Shown piece after piece: positions 16,893 to 25,300 of a stretch of DNA of 64,000 nucleotides. The notes beneath the pieces are model-generated. The model worked only from the letters and a program-made list of their open reading frames with translations, was not told the DNA's origin and did not search any database. The position numbers were made by a program, and so were the translations under genes. Origin of the DNA: an uncultured Pelagibacteraceae bacterium (lineage in GTDB: Bacteria; Pseudomonadota; Alphaproteobacteria; Pelagibacterales; Pelagibacteraceae); assembly GCA_902613855.1 (NCBI GenBank), contig CACMIX010000004.1, forward strand, positions 1-64,000, given 5' to 3'. The stretch's first letter is position 1. Every line of letters starts with the position of its first letter.

Positions 16893-18274
16893 TTTTTATA
16901 TTTCATTATCATCTTTTTAATATTATCAAAAGATGTTCCCCCAAAAGATTTTTTTGAATTGACAGAATTGTTTAAATCAAACACTTTTAAAACATCTTCG
17001 GTAAGTTTAGGCTCAACTTTTTTAAGTTGATCTAAAGATAGTTCATCTAAATTTTTTTTTGTTTTTTCTGCTAAATTAACTATAGCTGAGGTTTTTTGAT
17101 AAGCTTTTCTAAATGACATTGAATGATTTATAACAAGATAGTCGGCTAAGTCTGTTGCAGTAATGTATCCATTATTTGCAAGTTCAAGCATTTTTTTTTT
17201 ATTAGGACTACAATTTTTTAATACCTCATCAAAAATTTTTAGACAATTTATAAGTGTATCGTTTGAATTAAACACTATCTCCTTATCGTCCTGTAAATCT
17301 TTAAAGTAAGATAATGGCAATCCTTTTAAAATAGTTAGCATAGAAAACAGATTTCCATAAGTACTTCCGGATTTACCTCTTAGATACTCTAAAAGATCGG
17401 GATTCTTTTTTTGAGGCATAATCGAAGATCCAGTTACAACTTTGTCTGACAAATTAATTAAATTAAATCCATCTGAGTTCCAAATAATCAACTCTTCTGC
17501 AATTCTTGAAATATGCATAGAGCATACTGATATGCTGTAAAGAAAATCAAGTACAAAATCTCTATCTGAAACTGTATCAATAGAATTGTTTGTAGGTTTT
17601 TTAAAACCAAGTTTTTTGGATGTATAATTTCTGTCTATATTAAATGATGTTCCAGATAAAGCAGCAACACCAAGAGGATTTTCATCTAAACTTTCTATAT
17701 TATTAGAAAATCTTTTTTTGTCTCTATTAAAAATTTCAACATAAGCCATTAAATAATGTGCAAATGAAATTGGCTGGGCGTTTTTTAAATGAGTAAAACC
17801 AGGCATAATAGTCTGAATATTTTTTTCAGCTAATTTTACAGAACTCTTAATCACTTTATCAAGATTGTTATTTATTTCTTTGGTTGCAGATTTTAACCAC
17901 AATTTAAAATCTGTTATTACCTGATCATTTCTTGATCTAGCTGTATGGACATACCCAGCCTCTTCACCAATAATTTGAAAAAGTCTTTTTTCAATATTCA
18001 TATGGATATCTTCGTATTTTTTATTGAATTCAAATTTTTTACTAGAAATTTCTCTTTCAATTTTATTCAGACCATAAACAATTTTATTTTTAATTTTAAA
18101 CGAGATAATTTTTTGTTTAAAAAGCATTTCAACGTGGACAATTGATCCTTTGATATCTTCTTTGTAAAGTCTTTTATCAATATCTAAAGAATTACCAACT
18201 TTTTGAAACAAGTTTGATGAATTTTTTTTAATACGTGTGTTCCATATTGCCTGGTTGTTTTTATTTTTTGCCAT
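16889..18274 (-). CDS. argH: Argininosuccinate lyase
   Basis: The last enzyme of arginine synthesis, splitting argininosuccinate into arginine and fumarate. The 461-residue length is typical. The fumarase/aspartase superfamily signature GSSIMPQKKNPDLLEYLRG contains the catalytic serine loop; other marks are HTARSRNDQV near residue 115 and MPGFTHLKNAQPISFAHYL. It is first in the run argH-lipoprotein-lysA-plsC. Divergent from tlpA with 24 bases between starts. Confidence 0.96.
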   Translation of the reverse strand: MAKNKNNQAIWNTRIKKNSSNLFQKVGNSLDIDKRLYKEDIKGSIVHVEMLFKQKIISFKIKNKIVYGLNKIEREISSKKFEFNKKYEDIHMNIEKRLFQIIGEEAGYVHTARSRNDQVITDFKLWLKSATKEINNNLDKVIKSSVKLAEKNIQTIMPGFTHLKNAQPISFAHYLMAYVEIFNRDKKRFSNNIESLDENPLGVAALSGTSFNIDRNYTSKKLGFKKPTNNSIDTVSDRDFVLDFLYSISVCSMHISRIAEELIIWNSDGFNLINLSDKVVTGSSIMPQKKNPDLLEYLRGKSGSTYGNLFSMLTILKGLPLSYFKDLQDDKEIVFNSNDTLINCLKIFDEVLKNCSPNKKKMLELANNGYITATDLADYLVINHSMSFRKAYQKTSAIVNLAEKTKKNLDELSLDQLKKVEPKLTEDVLKVFDLNNSVNSKKSFGGTSFDNIKKMIMKYKK

Positions 18275-18298
18275 GATATTTAATTATACCTATTTAAT

Positions 18299-18808
18299 AT
18301 GAGAATTTTAATATTATTTACCTTTTTAATCACAAATGCTCTTGGAAACGAATTACCAGATTTAAAAAATCTTGTAGTCCATAAAATCCCAAAAATATAC
18401 GATAATGTTATTTTTTTAGATGATGCAGATGAAGAAATTAATATTCAAAATTTAGATAGTAAGCTGATAATATTAAATTTTTGGGCAACTTGGTGTGAAC
18501 CATGTAAAGAGGAAATGCCATCTTTAAATAGGTTACAAGCAAATCAAAAGCTTAAGAACTTAAAAATATATCCGATTAATATTGGTAAAGAAAATCTAAA
18601 AAAAGTTAAAAGTTTTTTTACTGAATTAGATATAAATAATTTAAAGCCCTATTTTGATAATCCATCAACTCTAGCAAAAACTTTTTCTTTAAGAGGGCTT
18701 CCAACTACCATACTTTTAAATTCTAAAGGAGAAGAGTTTGCTAGGATCATTGGTTCAATAAATTTTGACGATGAAAATTTTATCAACTGGCTAAAAAATT
18801 TAAGTTAA
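18299..18808 (+). CDS. TlpA-like periplasmic thiol-disulfide protein
   Basis: A protein of 169 residues with a short N-terminal signal (ILILFTFLITNALG, probable cleavage after residues 16-18) and a thioredoxin fold. The active site is NFWATWCEPCKEEMPSL, and the cis-proline loop is GLPTTILLNSKGE. TlpA/ResA-type proteins reduce cysteines in apocytochrome c and cytochrome oxidase CuA sites in the periplasm. tlpA opposite argH is an arrangement seen in several alphaproteobacteria. The exact client is not visible. Confidence 0.87.
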   Translation: MRILILFTFLITNALGNELPDLKNLVVHKIPKIYDNVIFLDDADEEINIQNLDSKLIILNFWATWCEPCKEEMPSLNRLQANQKLKNLKIYPINIGKENLKKVKSFFTELDINNLKPYFDNPSTLAKTFSLRGLPTTILLNSKGEEFARIIGSINFDDENFINWLKNLS

Positions 18809-19008
18809 TCTTTAAAAAAATAAGCAAAAGCGACCAAAGCAATTATAGCAATAAATTGCAAAATGACTCTCATTTGCATTAACTTATTTGAATATTTTTT
18901 GCTTGTCTCTCCACCCTTAAAAAGAGTTCCTATACCTAATATCAGGACGACACCTACTGCAATTAAAAGAGCAATAGATAGAACTTTAACTATAATTCCT
19001 GATAACAT
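18805..19008 (-). CDS. HIG1-domain twin transmembrane protein
   Basis: A 67-residue protein with two membrane helices (about 9-28 and 48-65) joined by a basic loop, LFKGGETSKKYSNKLMQMRV. The loop and second helix, ending QFIAIIALVAFAYF, match the HIG1 (hypoxia-induced) domain, known from mitochondrial respiratory supercomplex factors Rcf1/Rcf2. The bacterial role is not well defined; association with cytochrome oxidase is an inference. It overlaps tlpA by 4 bases at the 3' end. Confidence 0.75.
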   Translation of the reverse strand: MLSGIIVKVLSIALLIAVGVVLILGIGTLFKGGETSKKYSNKLMQMRVILQFIAIIALVAFAYFFKD

Positions 19009-19057
19009 TTTTGTATTGTAGATTGTTTTTAAAAATAAAACACTTAATTAATTAACT

Positions 19058-19708
19058 ATGACATTTTGCCTTAACGCCGTGATTATTAAACCTGAAAATG
19101 GAATTGAAATAAAAAAAGCAATTATTTTATTACATGGATATGGTGGTGATGGAAAGGATATTAGTATGCTCTCATTAAATTGGAAAAGACATATGCCAAA
19201 TACAGTTTTTATATGTCCAAATGGACACGAGACATGTGCTATGAACCCTTCAGGATATCAATGGTTTGATCTTAGCAAAGAAGAACCATCTTATATATTG
19301 GAGCAATCAATTAAAGCTGAGAATGTAATTAAAAAATTTATAGAGGAAGTTAAATTAGAATTTGATTTATCAAATAAAGACATATGTTTATCTGGTTTTA
19401 GTCAAGGTTGTATGATGTCTTTAAATGTTGGCTTAACATCAGATGAAAAATTTTCTTGTATCGTTGGTTTTTCCGGAAAAATTATTGATAAGGATAACTT
19501 AAAAAATAGAATCAAAAATAAAACTGAAACTTTACTTATCCACGGTGATACTGATCAAATTGTCCCATCAATCAACTTACTAGAAGCTAAAGACTTTTTA
19601 ATAAGAAATAATGTCAAAGTTGATACACTTTTAATTAAAAATTGTGATCATCACATTCCTATACAAGCTTCTAGTACAGCATTGAATTATATATTAAAGA
19701 AACTTTAA
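19058..19708 (+). CDS. Phospholipase/carboxylesterase-type alpha/beta hydrolase
   Basis: A cytosolic hydrolase of 216 residues from the Abhydrolase_2 group (acyl-protein thioesterase / carboxylesterase). HGYGGDGKDI holds the oxyanion region, LSGFSQGCMM has the nucleophile serine, HGDTDQIVP gives the acid, and NCDHHIP gives the histidine. The FSQG elbow is characteristic for this group. No signal peptide. The natural ester substrate cannot be read from the sequence. Confidence 0.85.
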   Translation: MTFCLNAVIIKPENGIEIKKAIILLHGYGGDGKDISMLSLNWKRHMPNTVFICPNGHETCAMNPSGYQWFDLSKEEPSYILEQSIKAENVIKKFIEEVKLEFDLSNKDICLSGFSQGCMMSLNVGLTSDEKFSCIVGFSGKIIDKDNLKNRIKNKTETLLIHGDTDQIVPSINLLEAKDFLIRNNVKVDTLLIKNCDHHIPIQASSTALNYILKKL

Positions 19709-19755
19709 TTTCTCTTAATATTGATTAAGTAGATCAACTAAGTTAAAATTAGTTT

Positions 19756-20325
19756 ATGAATAACTTTATTGAACAAAACGTTTCATTAGAAAAATGTCCA
19801 GCATTAGTCTTAAATGCTGATTACAGACCGTTAAGTTATTATCCTTTATCATTATGGTCGTGGCAAGACACAGTAAAATCAGTTTTTTTAGATAGAGTGA
19901 TCATAGTTAGCAATTATGATAGAATTATCCGAAGCCCTTCTTTTAATATGCAATTACCAAGCGTTATTGCACTCAAAGATTATATTGTTCCACAATCAAA
20001 GCCTAGCTTTACAAGATTTAATGTATTCTTAAGAGACAAATTTTCTTGTCAGTATTGTGGTAGCGATGAGGAACTTACTTTTGATCATTTACTTCCAAGA
20101 TCAAAAGGTGGTGAGACTAACTGGGATAATGTAGTTACTGCGTGTTCTGCCTGTAATGTAAAAAAGGGGGGAAAATTATTAAAAAATTCAGGAATGAAAT
20201 TACATCAGTATCCTTATAGACCTTCAACAGAAGATTTACACAAAAATGGAAAACATTTTCCTCCAAACTTTCTTCATAAAAGTTGGATGGACTATCTATA
20301 TTGGGACGTAGAACTAGAAGCTTAA
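19756..20325 (+). CDS. HNH endonuclease-family protein
   Basis: A protein of 189 residues. After an N-terminal part (CPALVLNADYRPLSYYP...) comes a HNH domain at about 95-140: FSCQYCGSDEELTFDHLLPRSKGG, then NVVTACSACNVKKGGK. Two CxxC pairs bind a structural zinc, and the H-N-H residues (DH, TN/W, N) form the metal site. This chromosomal HNH family is widespread as a single copy in alphaproteobacteria and is not tied to a mobile element here. Target and role are unknown. Confidence 0.85.
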   Translation: MNNFIEQNVSLEKCPALVLNADYRPLSYYPLSLWSWQDTVKSVFLDRVIIVSNYDRIIRSPSFNMQLPSVIALKDYIVPQSKPSFTRFNVFLRDKFSCQYCGSDEELTFDHLLPRSKGGETNWDNVVTACSACNVKKGGKLLKNSGMKLHQYPYRPSTEDLHKNGKHFPPNFLHKSWMDYLYWDVELEA

Positions 20326-20861
20326 ATTTTTTCTGATATATTTATAGCAATTTTAGATCCAGTTTTTATTAATTTATCTAAAATAAAGTAAGGTCCTTTT
20401 TTGGTTGCACCTTTTTCATAAGCTATATCTTTATGATTTAGCTCATCTTCTCTGAATTTGATAATTTTTTTCTTTAACGTTTTTTCACTATTATCAAGTT
20501 GATTAATCTGATTTAAATAATGTTCATCAATAACTTCTTCAACAGAAGCAGTACAAAGCATTGCAGCTTTTTTACCCAATAAAGTAGATCCAAAACCTAA
20601 ACCTACACCTAACAAATCCCAAAGAGGTAAAAATTTCGTAGGAGCTATATTTCTCTTTTTTATTTCCTTTTCAAAAAAATCACGATGTTCTTTTTCATGA
20701 ATTTTCATTTCTTCAATAGTTTCTTTTAATTTATCATTTTTTACAAATGTATTTAAAGCAAGTAATTGACCTTCATAAATTTTTACAGCACCTCTTTCAC
20801 CAGCGTGATCCACTCTTATAAATTCCTCAATTTTTTTTTTATCTGTTCTTTTCATATCCAA
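20322..20861 (-). CDS. coq7: Coq7-type 2-polyprenyl-3-methyl-6-methoxy-benzoquinol hydroxylase
   Basis: A diiron hydroxylase of 179 residues that adds the last ring hydroxyl in ubiquinone synthesis, replacing the flavin enzyme UbiF. Diiron ligands appear in RVDHAGERGAVKIYEGQ, KIHEKEHRDFF, SVEEVIDEHY and EDELNHKDIA, the E, ExxH, E, ExxH pattern. Works with UbiE and UbiB encoded 10 kb away. The start overlaps the end of dsbB by 23 bases (or 17 with the ATG at 20855). A hydrophobic patch in the middle suits membrane-surface binding. Confidence 0.92.
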   Translation of the reverse strand: MDMKRTDKKKIEEFIRVDHAGERGAVKIYEGQLLALNTFVKNDKLKETIEEMKIHEKEHRDFFEKEIKKRNIAPTKFLPLWDLLGVGLGFGSTLLGKKAAMLCTASVEEVIDEHYLNQINQLDNSEKTLKKKIIKFREDELNHKDIAYEKGATKKGPYFILDKLIKTGSKIAINISEKI

Positions 20862-21324
20862 AGTAAATTTTTGTTAAACCAATAGTTAGTAATAAAGATA
20901 TTATAATATTGTAGTTTGTAAGTGATAATCCAAAAATTTTGAATGTTACATCTTTGCAACTTATATTTTTTTGTTGTAATTGCTTTAATATTTCATCTTT
21001 ATCAACAATATTTGCTCCCTTTTCAAGATCGCAAAGTAAAGACTCTTGTATAAAACCTTGTTCAATTCCTAAGTGATATAAAGACAATATTGTTGCTATT
21101 AAAAAAATTATAGCCAATGAGAGAATTAGATACTTTTCTAGTTTATTGTATTTAGAATTTATTAATACAATTAAGATTGCTAAAAAATATGGGATCCTTT
21201 CATATACACAAAGATTACAAGGTTGGTGACCAAGAACGTATTCTATGAAATATGCAGATATTAATGCAATAAAGCTTATTAAAAATATACCTGTAAATAA
21301 ATATTTTTTGCTGAGGTTAAACAT
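20839..21324 (-). CDS. dsbB: DsbB-like disulfide bond formation protein
   Basis: An inner-membrane protein of 161 residues with four predicted helices. The quinone-proximal pair is CNLCVYERIPYF in the first periplasmic loop, and a second pair of cysteines lies in the larger loop (SLLCDLEKG and NISCKDVTF). DsbB reoxidises DsbA and passes electrons to ubiquinone. It lies between yqaA and coq7 with overlaps on both sides (8 bases to yqaA). DsbA is not in this window. Confidence 0.88.
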   Translation of the reverse strand: MFNLSKKYLFTGIFLISFIALISAYFIEYVLGHQPCNLCVYERIPYFLAILIVLINSKYNKLEKYLILSLAIIFLIATILSLYHLGIEQGFIQESLLCDLEKGANIVDKDEILKQLQQKNISCKDVTFKIFGLSLTNYNIIISLLLTIGLTKIYFGYEKNR

Positions 21325-21922
21325 TAAATTTATAAAATAAAAATATTATTAAAAATATAATAACAAGTAATATCCCCAAAATGGTAAACCATTTTGATCC
21401 ATGTCTGTTCATAAAATCAGTAAATAAATATCCAAATTTATACGACAAGTAAGAAACAATAAAAAACCTAAGACTTCTAGAGATAAGACTTACAAGGATA
21501 AATATGAACAGATTAAAACCAATTAATCCACTAGCAATTGTGAAAGCTTTATAAGGCAAAGGAGTAAAACCTGCTAAAAAAAGTATACTTAGCCATGCTA
21601 GAAACCCCTCTCCAATAGATAGATTATATTTTAATTTTTCAACTTTATTTTCATATCCATAAAATTCGATCACACTTAAAGATAGATCATAAAAAAATGA
21701 TCCCAGGAAGTATCCAAAAACACCTCCCAAAACTGAAAAAATGGATGCTATCAAAAATATTTTTATGTAATTTTTTTTCTTTGCAATGACCATAGGCACA
21801 ATCATTACGTCTGGTGGTATGGGAAAAAAAGAACTTTCAATAAAAGAAACTAAACCCAAATAAAAGTTTGAGCTCTTATGTGATGCTAAATCTAAACATT
21901 TCCTGTAAAGAGTTTGAAACAT
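21317..21922 (-). CDS. YqaA/DedA-family membrane protein
   Basis: A protein of 201 residues with about five hydrophobic helices. The SNARE-associated/DedA (VTT) signature is seen in FIESSFFPIPPDVMIVPM and GFTPLPYKAFTIASGLIG, with conserved prolines and acidic residue; ending and length fit the YqaA branch. DedA-family proteins act in lipid flipping (undecaprenyl phosphate or phosphatidylethanolamine) and membrane homeostasis. The yqaA-dsbB pairing is common in alphaproteobacteria. Confidence 0.82.
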   Translation of the reverse strand: MFQTLYRKCLDLASHKSSNFYLGLVSFIESSFFPIPPDVMIVPMVIAKKKNYIKIFLIASIFSVLGGVFGYFLGSFFYDLSLSVIEFYGYENKVEKLKYNLSIGEGFLAWLSILFLAGFTPLPYKAFTIASGLIGFNLFIFILVSLISRSLRFFIVSYLSYKFGYLFTDFMNRHGSKWFTILGILLVIIFLIIFLFYKFNV

Positions 21923-21984
21923 TTTTTGGTTTTAATATAATTTTAGTTCTTATACTATTTAAATATAATTTAATTCAAATTAGC

Positions 21985-22069
21985 GGGCGAATGGCGGAAC
22001 TGGTAGACGCGCACGACTCAAAATCGTGTTTCGCAAGAAGTGAGAGTTCGATTCTCTCTTCGCCCACCA
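21985..22069 (+). tRNA. tRNA-Leu (anticodon CAA)
   Basis: The acceptor stem GGGCGAA pairs perfectly with TTCGCCC at 22059-22065, followed by A and an encoded CCA. The anticodon stem CACGA/TCGTG encloses CTCAAAA with anticodon CAA, which reads UUG. A long variable arm (TTTCGCAAGAAGT) and T arm GAGAG-TTCGATT-CTCTC are as expected for class II leucine tRNA. The acyl-CoA synthetase ATG follows 6 bases after the CCA. Confidence 0.97.
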
Positions 22070-22075
22070 AAAGAT

Positions 22076-23773
22076 ATGGAAATAAACAAACAAAATAATC
22101 TTTTAGAACTTTTTTATCAACAGTACTTAAAAGAAAAGCCTGATCAAATTTTTTTAAAATCATTAAAAAATTTAGAAAATAAATTTACATGGAAAGAAAC
22201 CTATTTAAATATTTTAAAACTATCTGAAGAGTTAAGTTTATTTATAGAAAATAAAGATCGTTGTTTATTAATTTCAGAAAATAGACCTGAATGGATGATC
22301 TCTGATTTAGCAATAATGTTATCAAAAGGTATTACTGTTCCAGCTTATACGACATATGTAGAAAGAGATTACGAATATTTAATTAATGATTGTAATCCAT
22401 CAGTTGTAATTGTTTCAGACTCTTTACAATATAATAAAATTAAAAATATAGTTAAATCCAAACCTTTCATAAAAAAAATATTATCTTTTGAAGAGATTAA
22501 AGATGCAAATGAGGTTATTTACGTCAAAAATATTTTTGAGAAAAAAAAATATCAGGTAAAAAATTTTCTAAATTTAGATATTTCTAGAAAAGATCTTGCC
22601 TGTATAATTTATACCTCAGGCACACAAGGAAACCCCAAAGGTGTGATGTTAAGTCATGGAGGAATATTGAGTAATTGTGAAGGAGCTTTATTTTTACTAA
22701 AAGAGTTTATTTCAAAAAAAGCTAGATTTTTAACTTGGTTACCATTGTCACACTCGTATGAGCATACTGTTCAATTTGTTCAAATAGCATTAGGCGCCAG
22801 AGTGTTTTATGCTGAAAGTATTGACAAGCTAATAAAAAATATGGGTGAATGTAATCCTGATATAATGACTGCTGTACCAAGATTTTATCAAAATTTATAT
22901 CAAAAGATAAATGCATCTTTTAACAAAACAAAAGGCCTTAAAAAATATCTTATCAACAAAATGCTTTCTCTTGGGGAAAAGGTTTTATTTAAAAATAAAT
23001 TATCTAAATTAGAAAAAGTACAAAACATTATTTGTGAAAAATTAGTTAGAAAAAAAATAAAAGCACAATTTGGTGGTTCCCTAAAGTTATTTATTTCTGG
23101 AGGTGGTGCTTTAGATAAAGATGTAGGGGTATTTTTAAATGCAATAGGATTACCGACATTACAGGGTTACGGTTTAACAGAAACCTCTCCAGTGGTTAGT
23201 TGTAATCCAAAAGATGATATAAGGATAGATACTGTTGGACCTACTTTTAGTGCAAATGAGGTTAAAATAGCAGATGATGGCGAGATCTTGGTTAAGGGTG
23301 AAAACGTTATGTTAGGCTATTGGAATAATGAGGAAGAAACCAAAAAAGTTTTAAATGATGGATGGTTATCTACTGGTGATATTGGTCATTTTGAAAATAA
23401 TTACTTAAAAATTACAGATAGAAAAAAAGATATACTAATTACTCCTGGAGGAGACAATATTTCACCAATAAAAATTGAAAATGATTTATTAAAAATTGAT
23501 TTTGTTGAGCAAACTTTAGTGTATGGAGATAATAAACCCTATTTGGTTGCTTTGTTAGTTTTAAATAAAGAAAAAATTAATACATCTAAAGAGACAATTT
23601 TAAAAGAATTGGAAATAGTAAATAAAAACTTATCAAAAATAGAAAAAATAAAAAAATTTGTTGTTATTAAAGATCAATTTACAATTGAAAATGGGTTGAT
23701 AACCCCAACATTAAAATTAAAAAGATATAAAATTATTAATAAATATAAAAATCATTTAGAAAGTCTTTACTAA
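22076..23773 (+). CDS. Long-chain fatty acid CoA ligase (AMP-forming)
   Basis: A 565-residue ANL-superfamily enzyme that activates fatty acids with ATP and CoA. The P-loop IIYTSGTQGNPKGVMLSH, the GYGLTETSP motif, STGDIGHFENNYLKITDRKKD hinge region and a C-terminal catalytic domain without the strictly standard ending are seen. The type resembles FAA1/long-chain synthetases (LPLSHSYEHT). I start at the ATG at 22076; an upstream GTG at 22040 lies inside the tRNA gene. Substrate chain length is inferred. Confidence 0.88.
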   Translation: MEINKQNNLLELFYQQYLKEKPDQIFLKSLKNLENKFTWKETYLNILKLSEELSLFIENKDRCLLISENRPEWMISDLAIMLSKGITVPAYTTYVERDYEYLINDCNPSVVIVSDSLQYNKIKNIVKSKPFIKKILSFEEIKDANEVIYVKNIFEKKKYQVKNFLNLDISRKDLACIIYTSGTQGNPKGVMLSHGGILSNCEGALFLLKEFISKKARFLTWLPLSHSYEHTVQFVQIALGARVFYAESIDKLIKNMGECNPDIMTAVPRFYQNLYQKINASFNKTKGLKKYLINKMLSLGEKVLFKNKLSKLEKVQNIICEKLVRKKIKAQFGGSLKLFISGGGALDKDVGVFLNAIGLPTLQGYGLTETSPVVSCNPKDDIRIDTVGPTFSANEVKIADDGEILVKGENVMLGYWNNEEETKKVLNDGWLSTGDIGHFENNYLKITDRKKDILITPGGDNISPIKIENDLLKIDFVEQTLVYGDNKPYLVALLVLNKEKINTSKETILKELEIVNKNLSKIEKIKKFVVIKDQFTIENGLITPTLKLKRYKIINKYKNHLESLY

Positions 23774-23893
23774 TTTATTTTTATAAAATGGTTTATTAAC
23801 CGCATAAACATTAACTTAATCAATCAATCTAAATTTAAAAAAAATATAAAAAATAAAAAATAATTTTTCAAATTTTATGTTTTAATTAAAGGT

Positions 23894-23950
23894 TTGACAT
23901 AACTTATAGAAAAAAATAAAAATATGTTAATAGCGAATCATTTTGATTCG
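23894..23950 (+). promoter_or_regulatory. Promoter and leader palindrome of the lysine-rich small protein
   Basis: TTGACA at 23894-23899 is a perfect -35; TAAAAA at 23917-23922 with 17-base spacing is a fair -10. The expected leader begins near 23929 and contains a perfect 7-base inverted repeat CGAATCA-TTT-TGATTCG at 23934-23950, followed by a GGGAG Shine-Dalgarno (23964-23968). The palindrome could be an mRNA hairpin or a protein site; it contains GAATC and GATTC, both GANTC sites. Function is not known. Confidence 0.5.
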
Positions 23951-23975
23951 TTTAACTAAAAAAAGGGAGCTAAAG

Positions 23976-24068
23976 ATGCCTAAGAAAAGAAAAAAAGCGG
24001 CAAAGAAAACTAAGAAAAAAGCTAAGAAAAAAGCTAAGAAAAAAGCAAAAAAAAGAAGAAGAAAATAG
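23976..24068 (+). CDS. Tiny lysine-rich histone-H1-like protein
   Basis: A 30-residue frame starting MPKKRKKAAKK, followed by three KKKA repeats and ending KKRRRK. Nearly every residue is Lys, Arg or Ala, which suggests nucleic-acid binding like H1-tail or AlgP-type repeats. Support for expression: a good -35/-10, a clear GGGAG Shine-Dalgarno 7 bases before the ATG and a strong terminator 20 bases after the stop. A 12-base unit (AAGAAAAAAGCT-like) is tandemly repeated in the gene. It faces the convergent carD, whose N-terminal tail has the same style of sequence. I know no named function. Confidence 0.7.
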   Translation: MPKKRKKAAKKTKKKAKKKAKKKAKKRRRK

Positions 24069-24088
24069 TAACTTAGTATTCTTTACAA

Positions 24089-24131
24089 AAAACGCTTCTC
24101 ATTACAGTTTGTGTGAGAGGCGTTTTTTTTT
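24089..24131. terminator. Strong bidirectional rho-independent terminator
   Basis: The arms 24089-24100 (AAAACGCTTCTC) and 24115-24126 (GAGAGGCGTTTT) pair over 12 positions with one G-T pair and a 14-base loop, followed by a run of T to 24131. On the minus strand the A run at 24087-24092 supplies a T tract after carD, so it can serve both convergent genes. Confidence 0.88.
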
Positions 24132-25032
24132 ACTCTTCAATAGGTTCGTCGGTATCTGAAATTGGTTCATCTACTGGTAGTTCAGTAGTAGCTGCTTTAG
24201 CGGCTATAGGTGTAGCTTGTGCTGGAGTCCCCATGTTTCTCTTTAATGCCTTATCTAATTTTTTTTGAGTATCTTCTAATGATAAATTCAAAATAATCTG
24301 GAATTCAGATAAAATTCTCTCATAAGCTTTTTCAAAGAGTTGTCTTTCACTATAAGATTGATCTACCATTAGATCATCACCCTTATTTAAATCTCTGACT
24401 ACTTCTGCTAATTCATAAATTTTTCCAGAGGAAATTTTTGCCTCATACTCTTGTGCACGCCTACTCCACATTGATCTTTTGATTTTTGGCTTACTTTTAA
24501 GAATTGAAATACACTTGTTGACCTGATTAATAGTTGCCAAGGGTCTTAAATGAGATTGTTTATTAACTGGCACCATTCCATTTGCTTTATCTTTTTCAAA
24601 TTTTATAACATAAGTCTCAACGTCTATTCCACCTATATTTATTTTTTTATACTCTGTAATTTGTCCAACACCATGTTTGGGATAAACAATATAATCTTTA
24701 ATTTTGTATTCTCTTTTTTCCGTTTCTTGCTTTTTAACTTTCTTTATTTCTGGTTTTAATTCGTTTGTTTTAGAGATTCTTAAGTTGTCAACTTTTGGCT
24801 CTATTGGACTTGAAACTGTTTTTTTATTTGATTTTTTTTTTATAGGTTTAGTAGGAACTTTTCTTACAACTTTTTTTATTTTTTTTGTAATTATTTTTTT
24901 TGTTTTTTTAACTTTACCTTTAACAACTTTTTTTTTGGTAACTTTTTTTTTCACTTTTTTTTCGGCTTTTCTGTTAAAGATTTTCTTTAAAATATTTTTC
25001 GTATTTATTTTGCTCATTCTTAAATTTTTCAT
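24130..25032 (-). CDS. carD: CarD-family transcription regulator with basic N-terminal tail
   Basis: A protein of up to 300 residues. The CarD/CdnL RNA-polymerase-binding module starts near residue 108 ([20 protein letters not shown]) and runs through the helical DNA-contact domain ([31 protein letters not shown]). CarD binds the RNAP beta subunit and stabilises open promoters. Unusual is a tail of about 100 residues before it, rich in lysine ([19 protein letters not shown]), and an acidic C terminus ([15 protein letters not shown]). The only Met codons (25032 or 25017) lie inside fdxA, giving a 44-59 base same-strand overlap; no later Met exists before the domain. Confidence 0.82.
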   Translation of the reverse strand: MKNLRMSKINTKNILKKIFNRKAEKKVKKKVTKKKVVKGKVKKTKKIITKKIKKVVRKVPTKPIKKKSNKKTVSSPIEPKVDNLRISKTNELKPEIKKVKKQETEKREYKIKDYIVYPKHGVGQITEYKKINIGGIDVETYVIKFEKDKANGMVPVNKQSHLRPLATINQVNKCISILKSKPKIKRSMWSRRAQEYEAKISSGKIYELAEVVRDLNKGDDLMVDQSYSERQLFEKAYERILSEFQIILNLSLEDTQKKLDKALKRNMGTPAQATPIAAKAATTELPVDEPISDTDEPIEE

Positions 25033-25300
25033 GATCCGGTGGAGGATCTTTTTTTTCGCTTATGTTTGGCCAGATCTCAGAATACTTCGTATTAATCTCT
25101 AACCATTTTGCACTTCCAGGTTCGGTATCTGCTTTAATGGCATCAACTGGACATTCTGGCTCACAAACGCCACAATCTATACACTCATCCGGTTTAATTA
25201 CAAGCATATTTTTTCCTTCATAAAAGCAATCAACTGGACATACATCAACACAGTCGGTTAACTTACATTTGATGCAATTATCATTAACAAGATAAGTCAT
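24974..25300 (-). CDS. fdxA: 7Fe ferredoxin FdxA
   Basis: A 108-residue ferredoxin with one 3Fe-4S and one 4Fe-4S cluster. The motifs are [21 protein letters not shown] near the N terminus and [15 protein letters not shown] at about 40-54. The C-terminal extension ([23 protein letters not shown]) is the usual one. Start overlaps the TerB-like stop (ATGA). Its last 15-20 codons overlap the start of carD in another frame. The order helicase-fdxA-carD is conserved in alphaproteobacteria. It serves as a low-potential electron carrier; partners are not shown. Confidence 0.93.
   Translation of the reverse strand: MTYLVNDNCIKCKLTDCVDVCPVDCFYEGKNMLVIKPDECIDCGVCEPECPVDAIKADTEPGSAKWLEINTKYSEIWPNISEKKDPPPDHEKFKNEQNKYEKYFKENL

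Noticed and set aside
22040-22075. Upstream GTG start of the acyl-CoA synthetase
   Set aside because: The added residues are encoded by the 3' half of tRNA-Leu; the ATG at 22076 fits better.
24704-25102. Plus-strand 132-residue hydrophobic open frame across carD
   Set aside because: It is the complement of the lysine-rich tail of CarD, where antisense AAA/AAG reads as Phe/Leu; a shadow.
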